In this document: piece by piece, positions 1 through 5,052 of the stretch
How the letters are laid out: every line of letters starts with the position of its first letter
Position numbering within the stretch: position 1 is the stretch's first letter
Origin: Oscillospiraceae bacterium
GTDB taxonomy: Bacteria > Bacillota > Clostridia > Oscillospirales > Ruminococcaceae
NCBI GenBank assembly: GCA_017483405.1
Contig: JAFUWP010000378.1
Location: 1 to 6,366, forward strand
Direction of reading: 5' to 3'
Length of the DNA: 6,366 nt
The notes under the pieces: model-generated
The model's input: only the letters and a program-made list of their open reading frames with translations
What the model was told of the DNA's origin: nothing
Databases searched by the model: none
Made by a program: the position numbers and the translations under genes

Positions 1-195
1 ACCGGCGTTATCGCAGGTGGTCCTGTCCGTGCTGTCATCGAAGTGGCAGGCATCAAGGACATCAGAACCAAGTCCCTGCGTTCCAATAATCCCTGCAATG
101 TTGTAAGAGCAACCATCGCAGGTCTGACAGGCTGCACCACAGCAGAAGAAGTTGCTGCAAAGCGCGGCAAGACAGTCAAGGAAATCTTAGGCTAA
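1..195 (+). CDS. rpsE: 30S ribosomal protein S5, C-terminal part (5' end outside window)
   Basis: The first frame reads 64 codons to a TAA stop and gives the C-terminal half of ribosomal protein S5. Visible family signatures are TGVIAGGPVRAV at the start, then GIKDIRTKSL, SNNP and a closing AEEVAAKRGKTVKEILG. S5 sits on the solvent side of the small subunit near the mRNA entry region and contributes to decoding accuracy; this part corresponds to its second, S5-type C-terminal domain. The N-terminal double-stranded RNA-binding-like domain lies upstream of the window. The following genes, rpmD and rplO, are the usual spc operon neighbours. The stop codon merges with the ribosome binding site of rpmD. 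The family assignment is firm; only the truncation by the window edge limits it. Confidence 0.97.
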   Translation, partial: TGVIAGGPVRAVIEVAGIKDIRTKSLRSNNPCNVVRATIAGLTGCTTAEEVAAKRGKTVKEILG

Positions 196-200
196 GGAGG
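194..200 (+). promoter_or_regulatory. Shine-Dalgarno of rpmD, fused to the rpsE stop codon
   Basis: AAGGAGG is formed partly by the TAA stop of rpsE (193-195) and lies 9 bases before the rpmD ATG. A ribosome ending on rpsE therefore sits on the next initiation site, which suggests coupled translation. Confidence 0.85.
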
Positions 201-209
201 GGCATATTT

Positions 210-383
210 ATGAAGAAAATCACACTCGTAAAGAGCCTCATCGGCTGCAAGAAAGACCAGATTGCTACTGCAAAAGCACTCGGCCTGAAAAAAATCGGTG
301 ATGTGACAACTCAGCCGGATAATCCCTGCACCGCAGGCAAAATCCACAAGATTGTACATCTGATTAAAGTAGAAGAAGCGTAA
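210..383 (+). CDS. rpmD: 50S ribosomal protein L30
   Basis: This short gene encodes 57 residues starting MKKITLVKSLIGCKKDQ and ending KIVHLIKVEEA, the full length expected of bacterial L30. Family features are the start ITLVKSLIG, the central ATAKALGLKKIGD segment (L30 proteins normally read 'tl.alGLrk...'), and the closing KIxHLIKVEE strand. L30 is a small large-subunit protein that binds 23S rRNA; it is absent from some bacterial groups but usual in Firmicutes. The ATG at 210 was chosen because an AAGGAGG lies 9 bases upstream and the reading frame matches the family from its first residue. The gene sits between rpsE and rplO as in typical spc operons. Nothing unusual is seen in it. Confidence 0.95.
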   Translation: MKKITLVKSLIGCKKDQIATAKALGLKKIGDVTTQPDNPCTAGKIHKIVHLIKVEEA

Positions 384-402
384 GCGGGAAGGAGCAAGCA
401 CT

Positions 403-843
403 ATGCAGATTCATGAACTCGTACCGGCTCCGGATTCTAACAAGCCTGTCAAGCGCGTAGGCCGCGGCCACGGTTCCGGCAACGGCAAGACCGCAGGCAA
501 GGGACACAAGGGTCAGAAAGCCCGGTCCGGCGGCGGTATCAGAATCGGATTTGAAGGCGGTCAGATGCCGCTTGCAAGAAGAATTCCGAAAAGAGGATTC
601 AACAATATTTTTGCAAAAACTTATGCAACTGTCAATGTCAGCGACCTGAACAAGTTCACAGAAGGTACTGTTGTTGACACAGAACTGCTGACAGCAAGCG
701 GTCTTATCAAGAAGGCTTGTGACGGCGTAAAAATTCTGGGCGATGGAGAACTGAATGTGAAGCTGACTGTAAAGGCAGCGAAATTCACAAAATCTGCGTC
801 TGAGAAGATTGAAAAGGCAGGCGGGAAAGCCGAGGTGATCTGA
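403..843 (+). CDS. rplO: 50S ribosomal protein L15
   Basis: The 146-residue product begins MQIHELVPAPDSNKPVKRVGRG, the classic L15 start. A glycine- and lysine-rich extension follows (about residues 18-56, with GRGHGSGNGKTAGKGHKGQKARSGG-type sequence) and penetrates 23S rRNA, where L15 acts as a late assembly protein of the large subunit. The motif FEGGQMPLARRIPKRGF (about 50-66) is diagnostic. The C-terminal half is the globular L18e/L15-type domain, ending in EKAGGKAEVI. Length is normal for the family. An AAGGAG at 389-394 supports the ATG at 403. Its last three sense codons, GAG GTG ATC, also form the ribosome binding site of secY, and only one base separates its TGA from the secY start, so translation of the two is probably coupled. 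Confidence 0.97.
   Translation: MQIHELVPAPDSNKPVKRVGRGHGSGNGKTAGKGHKGQKARSGGGIRIGFEGGQMPLARRIPKRGFNNIFAKTYATVNVSDLNKFTEGTVVDTELLTASGLIKKACDGVKILGDGELNVKLTVKAAKFTKSASEKIEKAGGKAEVI
832..840 (+). promoter_or_regulatory. Extended Shine-Dalgarno of secY inside the rplO coding end
   Basis: GAGGTGATC is complementary over nine bases to the usual bacterial 16S rRNA 3' end (GATCACCTC). It is encoded by the last three sense codons of rplO and ends 4 bases before the secY TTG, with GAGG itself 9 bases before it. It fixes the TTG start and may compensate for the weak start codon. Confidence 0.75.
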
Positions 844-844
844 C

Positions 845-2179
845 TTGTTTCAGACACTGAAAAATGCCTGGAGTGTACCGGAGATTCGTAAAAAGTTTAT
901 CTATACACTCATCATGATTATTATATTCCGCATCGGCGGTGCAATTACAGTTCCGTTCCTGTCACTGTCAGCAGTACAGGAATGGATGAGCACAAATGCC
1001 ACGGACGGCAATTTTCTGGAGTATCTGAATATTCTGACCGGTGGTCAGCTTTCAAAAGCAACTGTATTTTCACTGTCGATTACACCGTATATCAACTCGT
1101 CTATTATCATACAGCTCCTGACTTATGCACTGCCTCCTCTGGAGCGTTTGCAGGAGGAAGGAGAGGAAGGCCGTAAGGTACTGAATAAGATTACGGCTTA
1201 TGTAGCACTGCTTCTGGCGATTTTCATGTCTGTAGCATATTATCTGACCTTGCGCAACAGCGCAGGCGCAGTGCAGTATACTTCCGGCGCTTATGGCTGG
1301 TTTGCTGCGATTGTTATCATTGCATGTTTTACAGCCGGCGCAAGCTTTGTAGTATGGATGGGCAACCGCATCAATGACAAGGGTCTCGGCAACGGCATTT
1401 CTATCCTGCTGTTTGCTGGTATCGTAGCCAGATTCCCTACCGATTTGGGAACTCTCTGGGCACTGTTCCAGATGGACAAGGCAAGATATTTCTTCGTAGA
1501 TATTGCAATTCTGCTGTTGTTCGCAGCCATGATTGTCTTTATCGTATTCATGAACGAAGCAGAACGCCGCATTCCGATTCAGTACGCCAAGCGCGTAGTC
1601 GGAAGAAAGCAGTACGGCGGCCAGAATACACATATTCCGGTGAAAGTCTGCATGAGCGGTGTTATGCCGATTATCTTTGCAATGTCCTTCATGTCCCTGC
1701 CGAGTACCATCAGCCTGTTTGTGAAGCCGATTGAGGCTGCCGAACTGGAAACCGCTACCGGCGGACAGAAATTCTATTATCATTTTATCGAATTTTTCAA
1801 AACAACGAGCTGGGGCTATGCAGTACTGTATCTGATACTGATTATCGCATTTAATTATTTTTATGTGGCAATGCAGTATGACCCCGTAACGATTGCAAAC
1901 AACCTGCGTCAGAGCAACGGCGGCATTCCGGGCATCCGTCCTGGTAAGCCCACTTCGGATTATATCCAGAGAGTGCTTTCCAAAATCACCCTCGTGGGTG
2001 CTGTCTTCTTAGGCATCATCGCCATTTTCCCGATTGCACTGGGCTGGTTCGACAGCAGTCTTCGTTCCCTTTCCATGGGTGGTACTTCTATCCTGATTGT
2101 AGTCAGTGTCGCTCTGGAAACTGCAAGAACTCTGGAATCCCAGCTGATGATGCGTCATCACAAGGGTTTCTTAGGATAA
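845..2179 (+). CDS. secY: Protein translocase subunit SecY
   Basis: This 444-residue integral membrane protein is the central pore of the SecYEG translocon, which passes unfolded proteins across the cytoplasmic membrane with SecA or inserts them co-translationally. It starts MFQTLKNAWSVPEIRKK, typical of SecY. About ten hydrophobic segments are visible, roughly at residues 18-38, 76-95, 115-136, 151-172, 181-198, 216-237, 267-292, 323-343, 379-400 and 411-428. The plug and second-helix region (NILTGGQLSKATVFSLSITPYINSSIIIQLL, in pieces at about 62-92) is conserved. So are the cytosolic loop with ERRIPIQYAKR (240-250), which contacts ribosome and SecA, and the loop NNLRQSNGGIPGIRPG (352-367). 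The end HHKGFLG is usual. The start is TTG at 845: no earlier in-frame ATG fits, the extended Shine-Dalgarno precedes it, and the first in-frame Met (residue 24) would lose helix 1. Confidence 0.98.
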   Translation: MFQTLKNAWSVPEIRKKFIYTLIMIIIFRIGGAITVPFLSLSAVQEWMSTNATDGNFLEYLNILTGGQLSKATVFSLSITPYINSSIIIQLLTYALPPLERLQEEGEEGRKVLNKITAYVALLLAIFMSVAYYLTLRNSAGAVQYTSGAYGWFAAIVIIACFTAGASFVVWMGNRINDKGLGNGISILLFAGIVARFPTDLGTLWALFQMDKARYFFVDIAILLLFAAMIVFIVFMNEAERRIPIQYAKRVVGRKQYGGQNTHIPVKVCMSGVMPIIFAMSFMSLPSTISLFVKPIEAAELETATGGQKFYYHFIEFFKTTSWGYAVLYLILIIAFNYFYVAMQYDPVTIANNLRQSNGGIPGIRPGKPTSDYIQRVLSKITLVGAVFLGIIAIFPIALGWFDSSLRSLSMGGTSILIVVSVALETARTLESQLMMRHHKGFLG

Positions 2180-2185
2180 AGGAGG
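2179..2185 (+). promoter_or_regulatory. Shine-Dalgarno that decides the adk start
   Basis: AAGGAGG begins on the last base of the secY TAA stop. It is only 1 base from the ATG at 2187 but 7 bases from the in-frame ATG at 2193, so it supports the second ATG as the true start of adk. Confidence 0.8.
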
Positions 2186-2192
2186 CATGTAT

Positions 2193-2834
2193 ATGAATCT
2201 GATTTTACTCGGTGCGCCCGGCGCAGGCAAGGGCACACAGGCAGAGGCAATTTCTGAGGCACTCAACATTCCGCAGATTTCCACCGGCAATATGCTCCGT
2301 GAAGCGGTCAAGAACGGCACAGAATACGGCCTGAAAGCAAAAGCTGTCATGGAAGCCGGCGGTCTGGTTTCCGATGATATTGTAATCGGCATCCTGAAAG
2401 ACCGTATCGCACAGGATGATGCCAAGAATGGCTTTATTCTTGATGGTTTTCCGAGAACTGTCCCGCAGGCAGAGGCACTCGACAAAATGGGTGTGCGCAT
2501 TGACAAAGTTGTTGAAATCTTTGTTCCTGATGAAACGATTAAGGAACGTGTTTCCGGCAGACGCGTCTGCGAAGGCTGCGGAGCATCCTATCACATTCAG
2601 TACAAGCCTTCCAAGGTTGAGGGCGTGTGCGACAAGTGCGGGGCAAAAACCGTTATCCGCAAGGATGATGAGCCTGCTACTGTGATTTCCCGTCTGGAAA
2701 CTTATCATGAACAGACTGAGCCGATTAAGGCTTATTATGAACAGCAAGGCAAACTCGAAACTGTCATCGGACAGGAAGAAGTTGCTGACACGAAGAAGCT
2801 GACACTGAAAGCAGTGGGGGCTGAAATCGAATGA
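2193..2834 (+). CDS. adk: Adenylate kinase with zinc-type lid
   Basis: This 213-residue cytosolic enzyme interconverts ATP + AMP and 2 ADP, setting the adenylate energy balance. The P-loop GAPGAGKG lies at residues 7-14, the AMP-binding segment includes STGNMLR (30-36), and DGFPRT (84-89) carries the conserved arginine. The long-form lid (about 122-160) holds CEGC and CDKC, giving four cysteines at 126, 129, 146 and 149 that are expected to bind structural zinc, as in many Gram-positive adenylate kinases. RRVCEGCG and RKDDEPATVISRL are family-typical lid edges. An in-frame ATG lies 6 bases earlier, at 2187, but it is almost touching the ribosome binding site; the ATG at 2193 has good spacing and gives the usual MNLILLGAPGAGKGT start. 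The gene ends in an ATGA overlap with map. The position between secY and map is standard. Confidence 0.97.
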   Translation: MNLILLGAPGAGKGTQAEAISEALNIPQISTGNMLREAVKNGTEYGLKAKAVMEAGGLVSDDIVIGILKDRIAQDDAKNGFILDGFPRTVPQAEALDKMGVRIDKVVEIFVPDETIKERVSGRRVCEGCGASYHIQYKPSKVEGVCDKCGAKTVIRKDDEPATVISRLETYHEQTEPIKAYYEQQGKLETVIGQEEVADTKKLTLKAVGAEIE

Positions 2835-3589
2835 GTATTACAATTAAATCTAAGACAGATTTAGAAAAAATGCGTATCGCCGGCCGTATTGCCGGCACAG
2901 CCTGCCACGTGGCAGGACGCGCGCTCGAACCGGGTATGACAACAAAGGATGTAGACAAGATTGTGCATGATTATATCGTCAGTCAGGGGGCTGTACCGTC
3001 TTTCTTAGGATACGGCGGTTTCCCCGGCAGTGCCTGTGTTTCGGTGAATGAAGAAGTCATTCACGGAATTCCTGGTTCGCGCAAGCTGAAAACAGGCGAT
3101 ATTGTCAGCATTGACGTAGGCGCTTACATCAACGGTTTCCATGGTGATACCTGTTATACATTTCCGGTCGGCAAAATTTCACAGGAAGCACAGGATTTGC
3201 TGGATGTCACAAACGCTTCCCTCTATGAAGGCATTAAAGCGGCAGTGGTCGGCGCAAGACTGGGCGAAGTCTCCGGTGCAGTAGAAAGATATTGCGCCTC
3301 CAGAGGTTACGGCATTGTCCGCGAATACTGCGGTCACGGCATCGGAAGGGATTTGCATGAATCCCCCGAAGTTCCCAACTATGTGCAGGGCGGCAGAATG
3401 GGTATTAAACTTCAGGCCGGCATGTGCATCTGCATCGAACCGATGATTAATGTCAAGGGCGATGCTATCCGCGTATGCAGAGACGGCTGGACAGTCCGCA
3501 CAAAAAGCGGCAGTCTTTCCGCACATTTTGAACATGCCATCGCCATCACGCAGGACGGCCCCGTGATTCTCACCGAACCGGATTTATAA
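2831..3589 (+). CDS. map: Methionine aminopeptidase, type I
   Basis: This 252-residue cytosolic metalloprotease removes the initiator methionine from nascent proteins after deformylation. The five expected metal ligands are visible: Asp95 (in SIDVG), Asp106 (HGDT), His169 (CGHGIG), Glu203 (IEPM) and Glu234 (FEHA). The catalytic-site histidines His78 (VIHGIP) and His176 (LHESP) are also present. Length matches the short type Ia form without an N-terminal zinc-finger extension. The ATG at 2831 overlaps the adk TGA as ATGA. Only a weak G-run (2816-2820) precedes it, so initiation probably depends on ribosomes finishing adk. The protein runs in family register from its first residues (ITIKSKTDLEKMRIAGRIAG). 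Its TAA shares a base with the next gene's ATG. Active-site cysteines are not expected, and nothing appears missing. Confidence 0.97.
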   Translation: MSITIKSKTDLEKMRIAGRIAGTACHVAGRALEPGMTTKDVDKIVHDYIVSQGAVPSFLGYGGFPGSACVSVNEEVIHGIPGSRKLKTGDIVSIDVGAYINGFHGDTCYTFPVGKISQEAQDLLDVTNASLYEGIKAAVVGARLGEVSGAVERYCASRGYGIVREYCGHGIGRDLHESPEVPNYVQGGRMGIKLQAGMCICIEPMINVKGDAIRVCRDGWTVRTKSGSLSAHFEHAIAITQDGPVILTEPDL

Positions 3590-3837
3590 TGCTGCAAGTT
3601 GGTATGGTCGTCAGTGTAACTGCCGGAAAAGAACAGAATGATTTCTCCCTGATTGTCAGGATGGATGAAAAATATGTCTGGCTCGCAGACGGCAGACACA
3701 GAACACTGCAAAATCCAAAACGCAAGAATCCCAAACATGTACGTCCTACCCAGACAATCTGGAATCCGGACGGCATGACGGATTCCAGCCTTCGCAAAAA
3801 ACTGCGCCTGTTTAAGGAGGGAAATAAATTTGTCTAA
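3589..3837 (+). CDS. KOW-domain RNA-binding protein, L14e-like (function unproven)
   Basis: The 82-residue product resembles the small KOW/L14e-type proteins found between map and infA in many Firmicutes (as I recall, ybzG holds this position in Bacillus subtilis). The N-terminal VGMVVSVTAGKEQNDFSLIVRMDEKYVWLADGRHRTLQNPKRKNPKH has the KOW-like pattern: a short beta strand, a glycine turn, a hydrophobic strand, a second strand ending in DG, then a basic tail. Residues 42-50 repeat the unit NPK, and the C-terminal part is charged (LRKKLRLFKEGNK). RNA or ribosome binding is inferred from the fold and location; no specific role is established. The gene has no clear Shine-Dalgarno of its own. Its ATG overlaps the map stop (TAATG), so it probably relies on re-initiation. 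Its 3' end carries the infA ribosome binding site and overlaps infA by 8 bases. Confidence 0.85.
   Translation: MLQVGMVVSVTAGKEQNDFSLIVRMDEKYVWLADGRHRTLQNPKRKNPKHVRPTQTIWNPDGMTDSSLRKKLRLFKEGNKFV
3814..3820 (+). promoter_or_regulatory. Shine-Dalgarno of infA inside the KOW gene
   Basis: AAGGAGG lies within the last codons of the KOW gene (Lys-Glu-Gly) and is 9 bases before the TTG at 3830. It supports that TTG as the infA start. Confidence 0.85.
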
Positions 3838-4048
3838 AGAGGATTTGATTGAAGTAGAGGGTGTCGTGCTCGAAGCACTTCCCAATGCGAATTTCCGCGT
3901 GGAGCTTCCCAATAAGCATGTCATTCTCGCACATGTGTCAGGAAAACTGCGGATGAATTACATCCGTATCGTTCCAGGAGACAAGGTGAAAATCGAAATG
4001 TCTCCCTATGACCTGACAAAAGGCCGGATTACTTGGCGCGCTAAGTAA
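3830..4048 (+). CDS. infA: Translation initiation factor IF-1
   Basis: This 72-residue protein is the full normal length of IF-1 and is nearly entirely one OB-fold (S1-like) domain. It binds the A site of the 30S subunit during initiation, together with IF-2 and IF-3. Conserved blocks are [24 protein letters not shown] (in two parts, about 3-26), the [17 protein letters not shown] core (35-51), and the closing [15 protein letters not shown] (58-72). The start codon is TTG at 3830, supported by the AAGGAGG 9 bases upstream and by the absence of any earlier usable ATG; the first internal Met is residue 42. The gene overlaps the upstream KOW gene by 8 bases in another frame. A 56-base gap follows, the second largest in the window, before rpmJ. 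Confidence 0.97.
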
Positions 4049-4067
4049 GTTCCGGATGTCACCCGTT

Positions 4068-4076
4068 TGTTATACT
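4068..4076 (+). promoter_or_regulatory. Possible extended -10 promoter ahead of rpmJ
   Basis: TGTTATACT matches the extended -10 form TGn plus TATACT (five of six bases of TATAAT) in the infA-rpmJ gap. A start near 4083 would leave a leader of about 20 bases before rpmJ. The -35 is poor: the best nearby hexamer, TTCCGG at 4050-4055, matches TTGACA at only two positions with a 15-base spacer. It could serve as an internal promoter for the alpha-operon part, or be chance in an AT-rich gap. Confidence 0.25.
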
Positions 4077-4093
4077 TGTTTTGATACAACAAG
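4075..4093 (+). promoter_or_regulatory. Small hairpin covering the edge of the rpmJ ribosome binding site
   Basis: CTTGTT (4075-4080) and AACAAG (4088-4093) are perfect inverted repeats around a 7-base loop. The right arm includes the first three bases of the rpmJ Shine-Dalgarno AAGGAGG (4091-4097). The stem is short and AT-rich, so it is weak; a role in tuning L36 translation is only a possibility. Confidence 0.3.
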
Positions 4094-4104
4094 GAGGTAT
4101 TTTC

Positions 4105-4218
4105 ATGAAAGTAAGACCTTCGGTAAAACCGATTTGCGAAAAATGCAAGGTCATCAAGCGCAAGGGAAAAGTCATGGTTATCTGTGAAAATCCCAAGCAC
4201 AAACAGCGTCAGGGCTAA
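4105..4218 (+). CDS. rpmJ: 50S ribosomal protein L36, zinc-binding (C+) form
   Basis: This 37-residue gene encodes the smallest large-subunit protein, with the usual start [22 protein letters not shown] and end [10 protein letters not shown]. The four zinc ligands of the C+ form are all present: Cys11, Cys14, Cys27 and His32. L36 binds 23S rRNA late in large-subunit assembly. The ATG at 4105 lies 7 bases after a strong AAGGAGG (4091-4097). The gene sits between infA and rpsM, its standard place. Keeping the zinc form suggests that any zinc-independent paralogue, if the genome has one, lies elsewhere. The near-perfect family match over its whole length makes this call secure. Confidence 0.97.
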
Positions 4219-4230
4219 TTCTGACAACAC

Positions 4231-4238
4231 AGGAGGTG
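4231..4238 (+). promoter_or_regulatory. Shine-Dalgarno of rpsM, presented in a small ACAC/GTGT hairpin
   Basis: AGGAGGTG is 10 bases before the rpsM ATG. ACAC (4227-4230) and GTGT (4236-4239) could pair, leaving AGGAG in a 5-base loop. The binding site is strong; the 4-base stem is marginal. In Escherichia coli the rpsM leader is where S4 represses the alpha operon, but no comparable pseudoknot is evident here. Confidence 0.65.
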
Positions 4239-4248
4239 TATTCATAAC

Positions 4249-4617
4249 ATGGCAAGAATTTCAGGTGTTGACCTGCCCAAGGAAAAAAGAGTGGAAATCG
4301 GCCTGACCTATATCTATGGCATCGGCCGTCCGACTGCTGACAAGATTCTGGCTGCTACCGGCATCAATCCGGATACCAGAGTCAAGGACCTCACAGAAAA
4401 AGACGTTGCAAAACTGCGTGATTATATTGACGCAAATGTAACTGTCGAAGGCGACCTGCGCCGCGAAGTAGCACTCAATATCAAGAGACTGATTGAAATC
4501 GGCTGCTACAGAGGCGTACGCCACAGAAAGGGACTCCCCGTAAGAGGTCAGCGTACTAAGACAAACGCCAGAACTCGCAAGGGTCCGGTTAAGACGATTG
4601 CAAACAAGAAGAAGTAA
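4249..4617 (+). CDS. rpsM: 30S ribosomal protein S13
   Basis: The 122-residue product has the full S13 architecture. It has the start MARISGVDLPKEKRVEIGLTYIYGIG, a helix-two-turn-helix style N-terminal domain (about 1-60), and the basic C-terminal tail with RGVRHRKGLPVRGQRTKTNARTRKGP (about 89-113, in pieces). S13 lies in the head of the small subunit, contacts the P-site tRNA through its tail and forms bridges to the large subunit through L5. The ATG at 4249 follows an AGGAGGTG at good distance. The gene opens the rpsM-rpsK-rpsD-rpoA block, which in E. coli is the alpha operon. Its TAA runs directly into the rpsK ribosome binding site. Length and motifs are normal. Confidence 0.98.
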   Translation: MARISGVDLPKEKRVEIGLTYIYGIGRPTADKILAATGINPDTRVKDLTEKDVAKLRDYIDANVTVEGDLRREVALNIKRLIEIGCYRGVRHRKGLPVRGQRTKTNARTRKGPVKTIANKKK

Positions 4618-4622
4618 GGAGG
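4616..4622 (+). promoter_or_regulatory. Shine-Dalgarno of rpsK, fused to the rpsM stop codon
   Basis: AAGGAGG overlaps the TAA of rpsM (4615-4617) and is 10 bases before the TTG at 4633. It supports that start and points to coupled translation of S13 and S11. Confidence 0.85.
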
Positions 4623-4632
4623 GCGAATTCTT

Positions 4633-5037
4633 TTGGCACAACAGAAGGGTAAAAAGGTAACTGCTGTACGCCGCCGCAGAGAACGCAAGAATATCGAAAG
4701 CGGTGCAGTACACATTCAGTCTACTTTCAATAACACAATCGTGACAATCACTGATACACAGGGCAATGCCATTTCATGGGCAAGTGCAGGCGGCCTCGGT
4801 TTCCGCGGCTCTAGAAAGTCCACACCGTTCGCAGCACAGACTGCTGCTGAAACAGCCGCAAAAGCTGCAATGGAACACGGCCTCAAGACGGTGGAAGTGT
4901 ATGTCAAAGGTCCTGGCAGCGGACGCGAAGCTGCTATCCGTGCATTGCAGACTGTCGGTCTGGAAGTACGCATGATTAAAGACGTAACACCGATTCCGCA
5001 CAACGGCTGCCGTCCGCCCAAGAGAAGACGTGTCTGA
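4633..5037 (+). CDS. rpsK: 30S ribosomal protein S11
   Basis: The 134-residue product is S11, a platform protein of the small subunit that contacts mRNA in the E-site region and 16S rRNA. It has a basic, disordered start (residues 1-20, with VRRRRERKN). The conserved core follows: SGAVHIQSTFNNTIVTITD (23-41), SWASAGGLGFRGSRKSTPFAAQ (48-69, in pieces) and VKGPGSGREAAIRAL (91-105). The end is HNGCRPPKRRRV. The Asn-Gly pair at 124-125 corresponds to the site of isoaspartate formation known in E. coli S11. The start is TTG at 4633, fixed by the AAGGAGG upstream and by the lack of any internal Met before residue 80. The gene ends with two adjacent in-frame stops, TGA and TAG, and the second merges with the rpsD ribosome binding site. 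Confidence 0.98.
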   Translation: MAQQKGKKVTAVRRRRERKNIESGAVHIQSTFNNTIVTITDTQGNAISWASAGGLGFRGSRKSTPFAAQTAAETAAKAAMEHGLKTVEVYVKGPGSGREAAIRALQTVGLEVRMIKDVTPIPHNGCRPPKRRRV

Positions 5038-5044
5038 TAGGAGG
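5038..5044 (+). promoter_or_regulatory. Shine-Dalgarno of rpsD, fused to the second rpsK stop
   Basis: TAGGAGG includes the TAG that follows the rpsK TGA in frame and lies 8 bases before the rpsD ATG at 5053. The double stop may limit read-through into the short spacer. Confidence 0.8.
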
Positions 5045-5052
5045 TTAGCAAT

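Noticed and set aside
1070..1783. Long open frame of 237 codons on the minus strand opposite secY
   Set aside because: It lies wholly inside a secure secY gene. The protein is rich in Cys, His and Gln with no recognisable domain, which is typical of a shadow of a membrane-protein gene.
2205..2747. Open frame of 180 codons on the minus strand opposite adk
   Set aside because: It is fully antisense to a textbook adenylate kinase, with no family resemblance in its own translation.
3412..3924. Minus-strand open frame spanning map, the KOW gene and infA
   Set aside because: It crosses three well-supported plus-strand genes, and its composition looks like a reversed coding shadow.
4032..4045. Near-palindrome CTTGGCGCGCTAAG at the end of infA as a possible terminator or operator
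   Set aside because: The symmetry is inside conserved infA codons, leaves almost no loop when folded fully, and is not followed by a T-run. Chance plus coding constraint explains it.
4219..4248. E. coli-like S4 pseudoknot in the rpsM leader
   Set aside because: The spacer is only 30 bases, and I could find only a 4-base stem around the ribosome binding site; the nested pairing needed for the E. coli structure is not evident.
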